Source: JAPPLB01 sp965208945
GTDB taxonomy: Bacteria > Acidobacteriota > Terriglobia > Bryobacterales > UBA6623
Length of the DNA stretch: 64,000 nucleotides
Reading direction: 5' to 3'
Assembly: GCA_965208945.1 (NCBI GenBank)
Contig: OZ242366.1
Span: forward strand, 5,903,995 to 5,967,994
Made by a program: the position numbers and the translations under genes
The notes under the pieces: model-generated
Databases searched by the model: none
What the model was told of the DNA's origin: nothing
The model's input: the letters and a program-made list of their open reading frames with translations, nothing else
Part shown: one piece after another, positions 16,840 to 26,522 of the stretch
Numbering within the stretch: the first letter of the stretch is position 1
How the letters are laid out: every line of letters starts with the position of its first letter

Positions 16840-19380
16840 TCACTCCCCACGCATAACGGCAAGCGGCTTCCTTCCCAGGATTTGAAAACTGGCCATCCAG
16901 CCGGCGAGGTTGGCTAGAACAGCCGTGCCGGTTATCGCAGCCAAGTGAGGCCAAGGGTCAAACTCGAAGCGCACATCGAGCAATTCTTCCAGGAGCAAGC
17001 CTGTAAAAGCCGTTGCCAACAAACTGCCCATCAGTCCCGCACTCAGCCCCAGAATCAGGAACTCCACCGAGAAGATGCCTGTCACGCGCGCCCGAGTCGC
17101 ACCAAGCGTCTTGAGAATGGCCGCCTCGCGCACCCGCCGCAGCCTTGTCGCAATCACGCTGGAAGCCAGGATCACGATCCCCGCCAGGACGGTGAACGCT
17201 GAAACAAAACGGATGACCAATGCGATTTGATCCACTATTTCCTGAACGATGCGGAGCACGTCCGCGATGCTGATTATGGTCACGCTGGGGAATTTCTCAA
17301 AGGCGGCCTGCTGCAGTTCGGGTGCTTGGTCAGGCGCGACGCGAGCCGAGCCGTAGAAGACTGTCGGTACGTCCCTCAACGCATTAGGAGAAAGAATAAA
17401 GCCGAATCGTGAGCCGGGACGAATCGCTTCGGCGCGATGCAACGCCACAACCTTGGCGCGAACCGGCCCGCTCCCGACCATCCACTCGAGCTCCGAGCCG
17501 ACCTGGATGCCGAGCCTCTTAGCCGTCGACTCACGAGCTGAGACGAGAAACTCCTCGGGCGTTCCCTCCCACCAACTGCCTTCGACGACTTCCAGAAAAT
17601 CGGGCATCTTACGTTGCCATGTCAGGTTGCGCGTTGCGCGGTAGGTGCGGCCTCGTCTACGGTCGTAGACTTGCTCCAGCGGCAATCCGTCAATCGATAC
17701 CAGGCGCGCCGCCACCGAGGGCACGAGGTCGACGTCTCCTTCGACACCCGGATACTGCGTGATCCATTCCTCCAGCCCATCCCGATCGGTGTGGGTAATG
17801 TTCGTCATGAAGAGGTTCGGCATGTCCGGCGGCGCACTGAGGGCAAGTTGACCGACGACCGAGGCCTGCAAGATATACACCGTCAACGTAAACATCACTC
17901 CAATGCCGAGAGCGACCAGCACAACGTTGGCATGGACCCCGGGGCGATGTAGATTCGCAACGCCATGCCGCCACGAAGGCGACAACTTGCGCGGCAACAA
18001 ACGGGGGACGGCCTTGAGAAAATGTATCAACAGCCGGGCGACGAGGTTGAGCGCCAGCAGACTGACAAGCAGCGCGCCCGCGAACCACGCGCCGACTTCG
18101 AGCGACTCGCTCAACCAAGCGGCAACCGCTATCAGCACAGCGACAATCAGCAGCCCCACCCGGAGGACGGTCCCACGTTTTGCTCGGGCGCCGGGCGGTT
18201 CCATATCCCGCCGAAAGACAATCGCAGGGCGGATCTCGCGCACCCCAAGCAGCGTCGGGAGCGTAAACAGCAGCGTTGTCAACACTCCGATCGCCAAGGC
18301 CTGGACGGCCACAACCGGCTGCCATTCCAGCCCTGCCGGAACCGGAATGTAATCGGGCAGGAACGATGGAAACCCGACCTGGATGAGCCACCCGAACAGA
18401 ACCCCGGCCAAACTCCCCGCCAACCCCAGAGCGATCGTCTGCACCATGAAGATGCGTATGACCTGCGAAGAACGCGCTCCGATGCACTTGAAGATCGCAA
18501 TCGTATCGAGCTTCTGTTGCAGATGGGAATACATTGCCATCGCAACGCCGAGCGCGCCCACGATGAGAGCAACGAGGCTAACCAGACTGAGGAAGTTCGT
18601 CGCGCGGTCCAACCCGCGACGAATCGTCGGGTGTGTTTCGCGAAAATCAGTAATGTAGGCACCTTCGAAAACAGCCCGCAATTCCTCGCGCGCCTTTTCA
18701 ATCGAGATTCCCTCGGGCGGCAGCTTGAACAGATAGCGCTGGGAGGCACGGCTGCCTGGGCGAATGAGGCCACTGCGGTCGAGAGCTTCCCGGCTGAGCA
18801 TCACGCGGGGACCGACGTTGAATGATCCGGTCATGCGGTCGGGCTCAATCCGAACGACCGCTGCAACACGAAACGTCTCGTCTCCCAGCCGTACTTCATC
18901 GCCGATTTCGATGCCGAGACGAAAGAGCAAGTCTGGCGACGCGATTACCGTATCCCCGGCCAAGGCTCCGCTCAGGGGACCCGGTGGATCCAGTTCGATC
19001 TTGCCGTAGAACGGATACTTCCCGGGGTCAACCGCCTTGACCACCACCAGTAAAGGCCGTCCGGATGCCCCAGACGACATGGCCGACACGGTTTCGGTCA
19101 CCCAGGTGCTCTCGACGCCGCGCTCGTTGAGGCTCGAGAGAATCGTTTTCTCCTCCTCGGTCGCCATGTGAAATTCACGAACAGCCAGATCAGCCGCCAT
19201 GAGCGTTCGAGCATCGCGCAGCAGCATCGTGCGGAACGCCCCGCTGAAACCGCGAACTCCGGCGAGGGATCCGACCCCGATCGCCACCGCGAAGGCGATA
19301 AAGAAGAACTTGCCAGGGGATGCCCTTGCATCGCGCCAAGCAAGACGAAAAGCAGTCTTCCAGGGGAAAGAAACGGTCAT
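16840..19380 (-). CDS. ABC transporter permease, FtsX/MacB-type (YbbP-like)
   Basis: 846-residue inner-membrane permease. An N-terminal segment (FFFIAFAVAIGVGSLAGVRG), a large periplasmic domain, then FtsX core helices occur in two halves (about 250-420 and 700-846), with a second set near 470-500. The size and two FtsX repeats match YbbP-type permeases. It starts 21 bp after its ATPase gene. Together with the divergent esterase the order mirrors E. coli ybbP-ybbA-tesA. Substrate unknown; such systems act on lipids, lipoproteins or peptides. Confidence 0.9.
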   Translation of the reverse strand: MTVSFPWKTAFRLAWRDARASPGKFFFIAFAVAIGVGSLAGVRGFSGAFRTMLLRDARTLMAADLAVREFHMATEEEKTILSSLNERGVESTWVTETVSAMSSGASGRPLLVVVKAVDPGKYPFYGKIELDPPGPLSGALAGDTVIASPDLLFRLGIEIGDEVRLGDETFRVAAVVRIEPDRMTGSFNVGPRVMLSREALDRSGLIRPGSRASQRYLFKLPPEGISIEKAREELRAVFEGAYITDFRETHPTIRRGLDRATNFLSLVSLVALIVGALGVAMAMYSHLQQKLDTIAIFKCIGARSSQVIRIFMVQTIALGLAGSLAGVLFGWLIQVGFPSFLPDYIPVPAGLEWQPVVAVQALAIGVLTTLLFTLPTLLGVREIRPAIVFRRDMEPPGARAKRGTVLRVGLLIVAVLIAVAAWLSESLEVGAWFAGALLVSLLALNLVARLLIHFLKAVPRLLPRKLSPSWRHGVANLHRPGVHANVVLVALGIGVMFTLTVYILQASVVGQLALSAPPDMPNLFMTNITHTDRDGLEEWITQYPGVEGDVDLVPSVAARLVSIDGLPLEQVYDRRRGRTYRATRNLTWQRKMPDFLEVVEGSWWEGTPEEFLVSARESTAKRLGIQVGSELEWMVGSGPVRAKVVALHRAEAIRPGSRFGFILSPNALRDVPTVFYGSARVAPDQAPELQQAAFEKFPSVTIISIADVLRIVQEIVDQIALVIRFVSAFTVLAGIVILASSVIATRLRRVREAAILKTLGATRARVTGIFSVEFLILGLSAGLMGSLLATAFTGLLLEELLDVRFEFDPWPHLAAITGTAVLANLAGWMASFQILGRKPLAVMRGE

Positions 19381-19401
19381 TTCAGATTGCCCGGGCAGGC
19401 G

Positions 19402-20097
19402 TCATCCGAGCGGTTCATCGGAGGCAATGCGGCCGTCGTGAAGAGTGACCAGACGATCGGCGCGTACGGCCAACTCCCGGTTGTGCGTGACGAGCACGAG
19501 GGTTGTGGCCTCAGAGCGGTTCAACTCGACCAGCATGTCGAGAACGTGTTTACCGTTCGCGCTGTCGAGATTGCCCGTGGGCTCGTCAGCCAATATGAGT
19601 GGGGGACGGCCGACGAAGGCCCGGGCGAGCGCCACACGCTGTTGCTCACCGCCGGAAAGCTGCACAGGATAGTGGTCGAATCGGTCGGCGAGGCCGACTC
19701 GTTCCAACAGTCCTCGAGCTCGCTCAGCGCCGGCGAAACCGTCCCCGGCCAAGTCCAACGGCAACAACACGTTCTCTTCGGCCGTGAGCGTGGGAACCAG
19801 TTGGTAGGACTGGAAAACAAAGCCGATCTTGCGCCCACGCAGTACGGCCATGTCGTCTTCGGCGAGATCCTGGATTTCCTGTCCGTCAAGAATGACCTTC
19901 CCGGCTGAAGGAGCGTCGAGCCCCGCGAGAAGGCCAAGCAGGGTGCTCTTGCCGCTCCCCGAAGGCCCCATGATCGCAACGAATTGACCTCGTTCGACAG
20001 CAAAACTGATGCCCCGAAGGATGTCCACTCGGTGGGCGCCGCTATGGATGCTCTTCAGCAACCCTCGAACCTCCAGTATCGGATTGTCAATCGACAT
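19402..20097 (-). CDS. ABC transporter ATP-binding protein, LolD/YbbA-like
   Basis: 231 residues with every ABC motif: Walker A GPSGSGKST, Q-loop FVFQSYQLVPTLT, signature LSGGEQQR, Walker B LILADEPTGNLD and switch His in VTHN. The Q-loop and signature spacing match the MacB/LolD subfamily (3.A.1.122/125). It powers the adjacent FtsX-type permease and is the promoter-proximal gene of the pair. It is divergent from the esterase gene with only 23 bp between the starts, so the promoters must overlap coding sequence. Confidence 0.94.
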   Translation of the reverse strand: MSIDNPILEVRGLLKSIHSGAHRVDILRGISFAVERGQFVAIMGPSGSGKSTLLGLLAGLDAPSAGKVILDGQEIQDLAEDDMAVLRGRKIGFVFQSYQLVPTLTAEENVLLPLDLAGDGFAGAERARGLLERVGLADRFDHYPVQLSGGEQQRVALARAFVGRPPLILADEPTGNLDSANGKHVLDMLVELNRSEATTLVLVTHNRELAVRADRLVTLHDGRIASDEPLG

Positions 20098-20120
20098 AGC
20101 AGCGTCGCGAAAGTTTATTA

Positions 20121-20837
20121 TTGCAGCAAGTGAGCCGTACCTTCCTGATCATCGTTTCGTTGCTGCTGCTCGGATGCGATTCCCCTCAAGCGGGCCGCGA
20201 ATCGGCCGGACAGCCTCCGGGAGGACCTCCACAAGGCCGCGACACCACTGCAGTCCGACAAGGGGTCATTGTCGCTTTCGGTGACAGCTTGACCGCCGGT
20301 TTCGGCGCGGGCACGGGAAGCAGTTACCCCGATTTCCTGCAACGGGAACTCGACAAACGCGGCTATGCCTATCAAGTCATCAACGAAGGGGTCAGCGGCG
20401 ACACCACTGACATGGGTCTCGCGCGGGTCGAGATCGTCACGTCGTGGAACCCTGATTTCGTGATCGTTGCGTTCGGAGGTAACGATGGGCTCCGCGTGTT
20501 GGCGATCGATCGCATGAAGTCCAATCTCCGCCGGATGATCACCGAGCTGCAGAAGGGCGGAGCACAGGTCATCCTCGCCGGGATGAAGCTGCCGCCGAAC
20601 TACGGCTCGGAGTACCGCGAGTCTTTCGAGCAGGCTTTTACCGATCTCGCCGAGGAGTTGAAGCTCCCTTTTTTGCCGTTCCTGATGGAAGGAGTAGGCG
20701 GCGTCCCACACCTGATGCAGGACGATGGCATACACCCGACAGCGGAGGGCAACGAGCGCATGGCGCTGAACGCGCTCGAAGTACTCGAACCGCTCCTGGT
20801 CACAGCCACAGAGACGGCTGCGACGCCGTCATCCTGA
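20121..20837 (+). CDS. GDSL/SGNH arylesterase, TesA-like lipoprotein
   Basis: 238-residue SGNH hydrolase. Block I FGDSLTAGF holds the nucleophile Ser, VSGDTT gives block II, GGNDGLR block III and DGIHPTAEG the Asp/His pair of block V. The N-terminus has a lipobox (LLLLGC), so it is probably a lipoprotein rather than a periplasmic free enzyme like TesA. The start is uncertain: TTG at 20121 or GTG at 20130, neither with a strong ribosome site. Its position next to a YbbA/YbbP-like exporter is a conserved arrangement, suggesting shared lipid metabolism. Confidence 0.9.
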   Translation: MQQVSRTFLIIVSLLLLGCDSPQAGRESAGQPPGGPPQGRDTTAVRQGVIVAFGDSLTAGFGAGTGSSYPDFLQRELDKRGYAYQVINEGVSGDTTDMGLARVEIVTSWNPDFVIVAFGGNDGLRVLAIDRMKSNLRRMITELQKGGAQVILAGMKLPPNYGSEYRESFEQAFTDLAEELKLPFLPFLMEGVGGVPHLMQDDGIHPTAEGNERMALNALEVLEPLLVTATETAATPSS

Positions 20838-20885
20838 GCTGCTCTTTTCTCGTTACCCGAGGGTCATTCCCTGACAGACCTGCGA

Positions 20886-22103
20886 TCAGCGCGAGGGGAC
20901 AGCAATCATATCCAGCGTGATCGAACGCCCCGCAAAACCGGTCCCTACAACGAGCGCCTTGGAGGCGGAAGGCGGCCGCTGGGGGTCATAGTATTCCGGA
21001 CGGATCTCGTTGAGTTGCCTGCTCAGGTCGTCGTTCGCCGGATAGTAGGTCGCCTTGGCCAAGTGGTCGAGGTCAGTACCCGTCTCGCTGAGAATTTCTT
21101 TCATCGATGCAAAGATCTCATGGATCTGCTCGACGCCGTCGGCTCCTTCGCTACCCCAAAGCCCAGAAATAAAGATCGTACCGGGGTGGTAGACCTTGGC
21201 GATACGACTGTACACCGGGGAGACACGCTCACCGGGGGGCGACAGGTATTCGATTGGGATGGACTGCAACTCGTCAGGAGAGGTTGCGATCACTTCGATC
21301 TCAATGGGGTTGTTGTTCGTCCATTCGATAAAGGCCATCGGCGGCGCCTTGCCGTCAAAGAACTTGATGAGCTGGTCTTCAGCGTCGCCCATCTCAGAGA
21401 TCGGCTTTATGAAACTCTTGACGTGAACGATGTGTTCAATCCCAAGCCCCAGAAATGCCAGCGTGTCCTTGATCTCAAGCATCGTTGCATCAGTGGCTTC
21501 GGCGACCGTACCCTTTCGGGCGGCGCGCCCGGCAACGTAAATACGCGTACCGATGGGGAGCACCCCAACATGATGTGCACCCTCCTTTCCGGCCATAGCA
21601 GCACTGTTGCGAAGGGCGACGACCCCGGCTCCAGGATCGTCTGACGCGGTTGCCACTGCGTCCATTGCGACGAGCGCCGAGGTGTTCATCAATGCGCTTT
21701 CGGCCAAGCAGATGGCCGGCCGGGCGCCTTCGCCGAATCTCTCGACGATGACAGCCCTGATGGGCTCAACGACATCCGAACCAGAAACATAGACGTTCAG
21801 TTTCACAACATGTTGAAGCGAGCTTCCCACCGCTTCGAGCGCCTTGTCGATGCTATCGAGCACCTCGTCCGCCTGCTCGCTGGCATCATCACCGCCGATC
21901 GGAAAAAACTGAGCCGTATGAGCGAGCGCCGCCCCTGAGGCGATCACGGCGTTCGCCCCGCCGGTCAACTCGTTGACGCCGACGTAACGGACCTCAGACA
22001 CAGACGTTTCAGGGGCAGAGGATTCAGGCTCTCCGCAGCCCCAGCAAAAAAGCGTCGCAATCAGAAAGAAAGCGCCTTGCCGCGCAGTTCTTGATGTCGT
22101 CAT
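20886..22103 (-). CDS. lipoprotein with three RidA (YjgF/YER057c/UK114)-like domains
   Basis: 405 residues. A lipoprotein signal (AFFLIATLFCWGC) is followed by three successive RidA-like segments of about 120 residues, each with the pattern of a hydrophobic strand, a helix (EVLDSIDKALEAVG; MLEIKDTLAFLGLG; IFASMKEILSETG) and the VVKLNVYV / IVHVKSFI / LAKATYYP strand. RidA proteins are normally single-domain cytosolic deaminases that trim 2-aminoacrylate imines and form trimers. A three-in-one exported form might fold as a pseudo-trimer. The conserved Arg of active RidA is not obvious, so activity is uncertain. It lies 26 bp after the enolase-superfamily gene. Confidence 0.8.
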   Translation of the reverse strand: MTTSRTARQGAFFLIATLFCWGCGEPESSAPETSVSEVRYVGVNELTGGANAVIASGAALAHTAQFFPIGGDDASEQADEVLDSIDKALEAVGSSLQHVVKLNVYVSGSDVVEPIRAVIVERFGEGARPAICLAESALMNTSALVAMDAVATASDDPGAGVVALRNSAAMAGKEGAHHVGVLPIGTRIYVAGRAARKGTVAEATDATMLEIKDTLAFLGLGIEHIVHVKSFIKPISEMGDAEDQLIKFFDGKAPPMAFIEWTNNNPIEIEVIATSPDELQSIPIEYLSPPGERVSPVYSRIAKVYHPGTIFISGLWGSEGADGVEQIHEIFASMKEILSETGTDLDHLAKATYYPANDDLSRQLNEIRPEYYDPQRPPSASKALVVGTGFAGRSITLDMIAVPSR

Positions 22104-22129
22104 AGGTTCATCTCTGGGCTGAATCATTC

Positions 22130-23356
22130 TTAGGTCAAGGCATGCTTCTTGACAAGTTGTTCCGTTACTTCGGTTCCGAAACCCGGCTTTTCCGACGGAC
22201 TGTAGAAACCGTTTTCGAATGGGGCTGTCATGGCGTTCATCAATTCCGTGCCGTTGTCACCGGTGCCGAAGCTTTCAGCCCAGCGGCAATGCGGCGAAGA
22301 CAGCGCAAGAGGCAGTCCATAGAGACTTCCGCCACGATGAGGGATGAATTCCAGATTGTGCTCCGCCGCCATAGCAGCGATCCGCCGCAGCGACGTGACG
22401 CCGCCGCACCAGCTTACATCGGGCTGGACGATCTCGACGGCCTTTCGCCGGATGAGATCGGCAAAACCGAAGCGCGTATATTCATGCTCGCCGCTGGCGA
22501 TCTTCGTGCTTTTCACTTCCCGCACCAGCTCAGCATAGCCGGGGACGTTATCCGGGGAGAGCGGCTCCTCGATCCAGAACAGGTTCACTGCTTCAAGCCG
22601 CCTCGCCATCTCGATCGTGTAGTCGACCTCGTCCCAACGCGAGCCGCAATCGATCATGAGTGATTTTTCGGACCCGATGATCTCACGGGCCTTCGTCAGC
22701 AGACCCACGGTACGGCGCTTGCCGTTCTCTCCCTCGGGCAGGCCATCGCGAATGGGAATCTTGAAATGACGGAACCCACTGTCGAGCGCCTTCTCCAAGT
22801 TGAAGCCCGTCGCATAGGAGGCGATGCGTTCCTTGTTCGTCCCGCCAAGCAGACGGTAGACCGGTTGGCCTGCTTGTTTGCCGAGGATGTCCCAAAGCGC
22901 ATTGTCGACGCCGCTCAAAGCCATCACAAAAACGCCACGGCGCCCGTAAGCATTCGCGGAGGTGTACATCTGGTCCCAGAGCAACTCGATATTCAGTGCG
23001 TTGGCGCCAACCAGCAGGTGACGCAGATGACCATGGATGATCTCCACCGAGACGCTGCCACCGGCACCGAGGCCGAATCCGGTGACGCCCTGGTCCGTGC
23101 GGATGATTACGACAATAGCGCTGCCGAGTTGCGCGAACGGCCCCCGGTAGCGCCAGCGGGCCGGGTCAAAGTCGGACTTGAACGAGGGAGCGCGTCGCGG
23201 GTCGCGGTCAGCCCAGAGCTGCACGGGAAAAGCTTCGACCGACACGATCCGCAAACGTGAGCGTGCGGCGTTCCCGGGTTGAGACGAGAGATTCGCTGTT
23301 GCCGCGCCGGCGCAGAGCAAGGCAGCATTGGTCAGAAAATGACGACGGCGAATCAT
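22130..23356 (-). CDS. enolase-superfamily dehydratase/racemase with Tat signal
   Basis: 408 residues of mandelate racemase/muconate lactonizing enzyme type. The N-terminus RRRHFLTNAALLCAGA is a Tat signal, so it is probably periplasmic. The metal-binding acids of the barrel appear in MIDCGSRW, FWIEEPLSPDN and IASGEHEYT. A Lys in HFKIPI lies on the second barrel strand and PHRGG provides a His late in the barrel. The best match by feel is the rhamnonate/sugar-acid dehydratase side of the family; the substrate is open. It is upstream of, and probably co-transcribed with, the RidA lipoprotein, a plausible enamine/imine-handling partner. Confidence 0.85.
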   Translation of the reverse strand: MIRRRHFLTNAALLCAGAATANLSSQPGNAARSRLRIVSVEAFPVQLWADRDPRRAPSFKSDFDPARWRYRGPFAQLGSAIVVIIRTDQGVTGFGLGAGGSVSVEIIHGHLRHLLVGANALNIELLWDQMYTSANAYGRRGVFVMALSGVDNALWDILGKQAGQPVYRLLGGTNKERIASYATGFNLEKALDSGFRHFKIPIRDGLPEGENGKRRTVGLLTKAREIIGSEKSLMIDCGSRWDEVDYTIEMARRLEAVNLFWIEEPLSPDNVPGYAELVREVKSTKIASGEHEYTRFGFADLIRRKAVEIVQPDVSWCGGVTSLRRIAAMAAEHNLEFIPHRGGSLYGLPLALSSPHCRWAESFGTGDNGTELMNAMTAPFENGFYSPSEKPGFGTEVTEQLVKKHALT

Positions 23357-23552
23357 AGGGTGAACCCGGAATCGTGGCCGGGCGGAGTACAGTCTAGCAC
23401 TCGACTCTCGACCTCGTTCCATCTCGTTCCATGAGCAAAACCTGTTTCAGGAATTGGCTGAGCGCCTCACGAATGGTCACCACTACGGGAACGGTCAGAG
23501 TCATCAGCGCGAGGACCACGCAGAAGACAACCACAACTCAGAAACGCTTCTA

Positions 23553-24056
23553 CTACCTTGTCGGCAGGGCCGGCGATTCCAAGCGCAGTGCTGATACGCC
23601 ACCATCGATATCGTTGATCTGAAGCGTAATTTCGCGCCGCAGGTCCAGTTCGTGCTTGGGTATCTCGAACCGCGCCGCGACCATGCCCGCAACTTTCCCA
23701 CCCGACGAAACCCGGACACGTTTGACAAGGGGTTCGTTCTCCATCGAGCCCAGAGCAGGAAAGTACTCAAAGAGCCCTTTGATGTCCACCACTCCCAAAG
23801 TACGGCCTTGATACGGAATGCCCTGCTGATTGACGATATGCAAGGTTCTGTCGCCGATCATCATCTCGATGCTCGAGGGGTTCTCTGCTTCGAAGTCAAC
23901 GATTGCGACAGAACTTCGTTCATCCATCGCGAGGGTACGCACTTGCGTGACAGAGCCTTCGAGGCGAGCGCTCTTCCAGAGACTGATGCCCAGCGTGGCC
24001 CAGGCGAGAATGCCCGCGCCCAGAATGCCGACGAGTACAAATTGCCAAGGTTTCAT
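23553..24056 (-). CDS. membrane-anchored protein of unknown function
   Basis: 167 residues from the ATG at 24056. One N-terminal transmembrane helix (FVLVGILGAGILAWATLGISLW) is followed by a ~140-residue periplasmic domain rich in beta strands. No family recognised. It contains an NPSSIEMMIGDRTL segment and a basic central KRVRVSSGGKV. Codon use looks like its neighbours. It stands between foldback-repeat DNA and the enolase operon on the same strand. Confidence 0.65.
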   Translation of the reverse strand: MKPWQFVLVGILGAGILAWATLGISLWKSARLEGSVTQVRTLAMDERSSVAIVDFEAENPSSIEMMIGDRTLHIVNQQGIPYQGRTLGVVDIKGLFEYFPALGSMENEPLVKRVRVSSGGKVAGMVAARFEIPKHELDLRREITLQINDIDGGVSALRLESPALPTR

Positions 24057-24125
24057 CTCAATCAATACGACGCGCGAGAAGGCCGTCCGGTGTCACCCTT
24101 TTCGGGCACCAGTCTACACAACGCC

Positions 24126-24308
24126 TAGCCTGCATTTCTCACCACCCGACGGTCGAAGCACGCCATACGACCGCCAGGACTTCGTTGCGTTTGCTTGCCG
24201 TGCTCAACGTACTGTTCAAGTACGCCTGCGCGCGCCAAGCAGCTCGCGCCTCGTCCTGACGGCCCTCTCACCCACTTCGCCTCGCCACGTGGTGAGAAAT
24301 GCAGGCTA
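24126..24308 (+). repeat. ~183-bp foldback repeat with intact apex target
   Basis: Complete copy with 19-bp perfect terminal inverted repeats. The apex TACTGTTCAAGTACGCC (24210-24226) is identical to the sequence occupied by the IS1111-type element in another copy, but is empty here. It fills most of the gap 24057-24462; nothing else was seen in the rest. Confidence 0.93.
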
Positions 24309-24462
24309 GCGGAGCGTTCCAAGCACCGGCCATAGCAAGCAGGACGTCCGGGTGTCACGGCCACAAATGTTCCCGTGCAGGGCTGTTTCGACGGGCCTCT
24401 ACGAGTCATGAGGCGTCAAATAAGCACCGTCGTCGGTATTAATATCGATCCCGACCTCCAGG

Positions 24463-25440
24463 TCAGTCGACCATCAGCGCGACCTTGCCGACGATACGCC
24501 GCTCGACGATGTCGTCCAGAGCCCGGGGCGCTTCCGCAAGAGGATACGTTTTCGACACGACAGGACGGACCTTGCCCTGCTCGTAGAGTTCGTTCAGCCG
24601 CTTTTGGGTTCGCTGTATATAGTCGTGATTCTCTTCGACCAGGCGGCCCCAAAAAACGCCCACGATCGAGATGTTCTTGAGCAGAACCCGGTTGCAGGCG
24701 ACGCTCGGGATCGTTCCGCTGGCGAATCCCACCACGAGCAACCGGCCTCCCGGGGCGATACACTTGGTCGAACGCTCGAAAACCTCGCCGCCCACCGGGT
24801 CGTAGATGACGTCCGCACCCTTGCCGCCGGTCAACTCCTTGACCTCGTCGACCCAGCTTTCCCGGCCATAGTCGAGGACGTAATCCGCCCCTTGTCGACG
24901 GCAGAACTCTCGCTTCCCGGCGCTTCCGGCCGTGGCAATCACGCGCGCGCCCAGGTCTTTTCCGAGTTGAATCGCAGCCATGCCGACGCCGCTCGCTCCG
25001 GCGTGCACGAGCAATGACTCCTGTGGGCGAAGCACCCCTCGATCCCACAGTCCGAAATACGATGTCTGATACACAATCATGAAGCCGGCGGCTTCGGCAT
25101 AGCCCATACTTTCCGGCATGTGAGATGCGCGCCACGACTTGGCGATCGAGTACTCCGAGTATCCGCCGCTATACGAGCTGGCAAGAACTCGGTCGCCCAC
25201 CGCGAAATCAGTGACACCCTCTCCCACGGCTTCCACGATTCCCGCAGTCTCTCCTCCCGGCGAAAATGGAAATGTCGGTTTCACCTGATATTTTCCCTGG
25301 ATGAGGAGCGAATCGAAGAAGTTAACCCCCACGGCGTAGTTGCGGATGAGAATCTGCCCCTTTGCGGGCTCCGGCACCGGAACCTCGGCGAACGTCATCC
25401 CGGAGGGGTCGCAATACTCGTTTACCTGCCAAGCTTTCAT
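24463..25440 (-). CDS. NADPH:quinone oxidoreductase-like medium-chain dehydrogenase
   Basis: 325-residue zinc-independent MDR protein (quinone oxidoreductase/enoyl reductase type). N-terminal GroES-like domain with GVNFFDSLLIQGKYQ and PGGETAG. Rossmann domain with AGASGVGMAAIQLGKDLGA and then DPVGG. Zinc ligands are absent, as expected of the QOR branch. The start is at MKAWQV (25440). It is the last gene of a three-gene minus-strand run with PIMT and an amidohydrolase, at 200-bp spacing, so co-transcription is not certain. Confidence 0.9.
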   Translation of the reverse strand: MKAWQVNEYCDPSGMTFAEVPVPEPAKGQILIRNYAVGVNFFDSLLIQGKYQVKPTFPFSPGGETAGIVEAVGEGVTDFAVGDRVLASSYSGGYSEYSIAKSWRASHMPESMGYAEAAGFMIVYQTSYFGLWDRGVLRPQESLLVHAGASGVGMAAIQLGKDLGARVIATAGSAGKREFCRRQGADYVLDYGRESWVDEVKELTGGKGADVIYDPVGGEVFERSTKCIAPGGRLLVVGFASGTIPSVACNRVLLKNISIVGVFWGRLVEENHDYIQRTQKRLNELYEQGKVRPVVSKTYPLAEAPRALDDIVERRIVGKVALMVD

Positions 25441-25648
25441 TCCCAAACCCGATCCCGCCGGCGATCAACCTGTTGTGGAAAGCCGCCGAGAGTAGCTGCC
25501 GTCAACAAAGTCTTCCAGGATGGCACAGTGTCGTTGAAGCCCGCAGCCCGGGACACCGCTTCCGGCACAATCCCGGCAAGCACCTCCCGTGCAAGCTGTT
25601 CTCGTACGGGTTTGCCGTATTGCGAGCGCCCATTGCATTTCAGAGGAC

Positions 25649-26395
25649 TCACCTCAGCTCGTCCTCCGGGGCGCCGACCATCGGCACGAAGCGCACCGGC
25701 AGCACCGACCGGCGGCGCGTCCTTCCATCCCGGTCCTTGTCAAGCACGATGATCTCCTGCACCCCATAAACGGGACCGACGGGCGCCACGAGCCGACCTC
25801 CCGGGACAAGCTGCTCGACGAGAGCATCCGGAATCTCCTCGGGCGCCGCGGTCAGAAGGATGCGGTCGAACGGAGCTTTCTCGGGCCAGCCCGCATAGCC
25901 GTTGCCGATGCGGACCTGAACATTCTCATAGCCCAGTTCCGTCAACGTATGCTCGGCCCGCCGGCCGAGTTCCTCGACGATCTCGATCGTGAACACCTGC
26001 TCGACGAGTTCCGCCAGAACCGCCGCTTGATAGCCCGAGCCGGTACCGATCTCGAGGATCTTGTGTTCCGGCTCCAGGTCGAGCTGGTCGGTCATGAACG
26101 CAACGATATAAGGCTGAGAGATCGTCTGGCCGCGGCCGATCGGCAGGGGCTGGTCAAAGTAAGCGGCTTCTCTGAGATTCGCAGGCACGAACAGGTGCCT
26201 GGGCACCTTGCGCATCACCCTCCGCACGGCATCAGAACGGATATCACGACTCTCGATCTGCCTCCTGACCATGGCCTCCCGTCGAGACGTGAAGTGGTCC
26301 GCAGGCTGCGCTGTCGTCTCAGTAGTTCCACACGCCACCAATACGGCGCCCACCAGGACCCAGTGACATCGCAGACCTGTCATCTCCGCTCTCAT
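25649..26395 (-). CDS. pcm: protein-L-isoaspartate O-methyltransferase, predicted lipoprotein
   Basis: PIMT repairs isoaspartyl residues using SAM. The SAM-binding motif ILEIGTGSGYQAAVLAEL is complete, with the upstream catalytic segment GRGQTISQPYIVAFMTDQL and the family hallmark PRHLFVP. Unusually, the N-terminus is a lipoprotein signal (CHWVLVGAVLVAC) before the enzyme domain, placing it outside the cytoplasm where SAM is not expected. Starts at 26443, 26395 and 26383 are all possible; I chose 26395. It is clearly PIMT family. The function of an exported form is unknown. Confidence 0.88.
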   Translation of the reverse strand: MRAEMTGLRCHWVLVGAVLVACGTTETTAQPADHFTSRREAMVRRQIESRDIRSDAVRRVMRKVPRHLFVPANLREAAYFDQPLPIGRGQTISQPYIVAFMTDQLDLEPEHKILEIGTGSGYQAAVLAELVEQVFTIEIVEELGRRAEHTLTELGYENVQVRIGNGYAGWPEKAPFDRILLTAAPEEIPDALVEQLVPGGRLVAPVGPVYGVQEIIVLDKDRDGRTRRRSVLPVRFVPMVGAPEDELR

Positions 26396-26522
26396 CATCG
26401 CACCGGAGACGACAGGATCCGACCGACCGGTTCGAAGGCGCAACAGCGCCGATCACGGTCAAAGGTACGGAATGCGCCGGGGGATGCAGCCGGCAACACT
26501 GGACAAGCAGCCCTTCGTTTTG

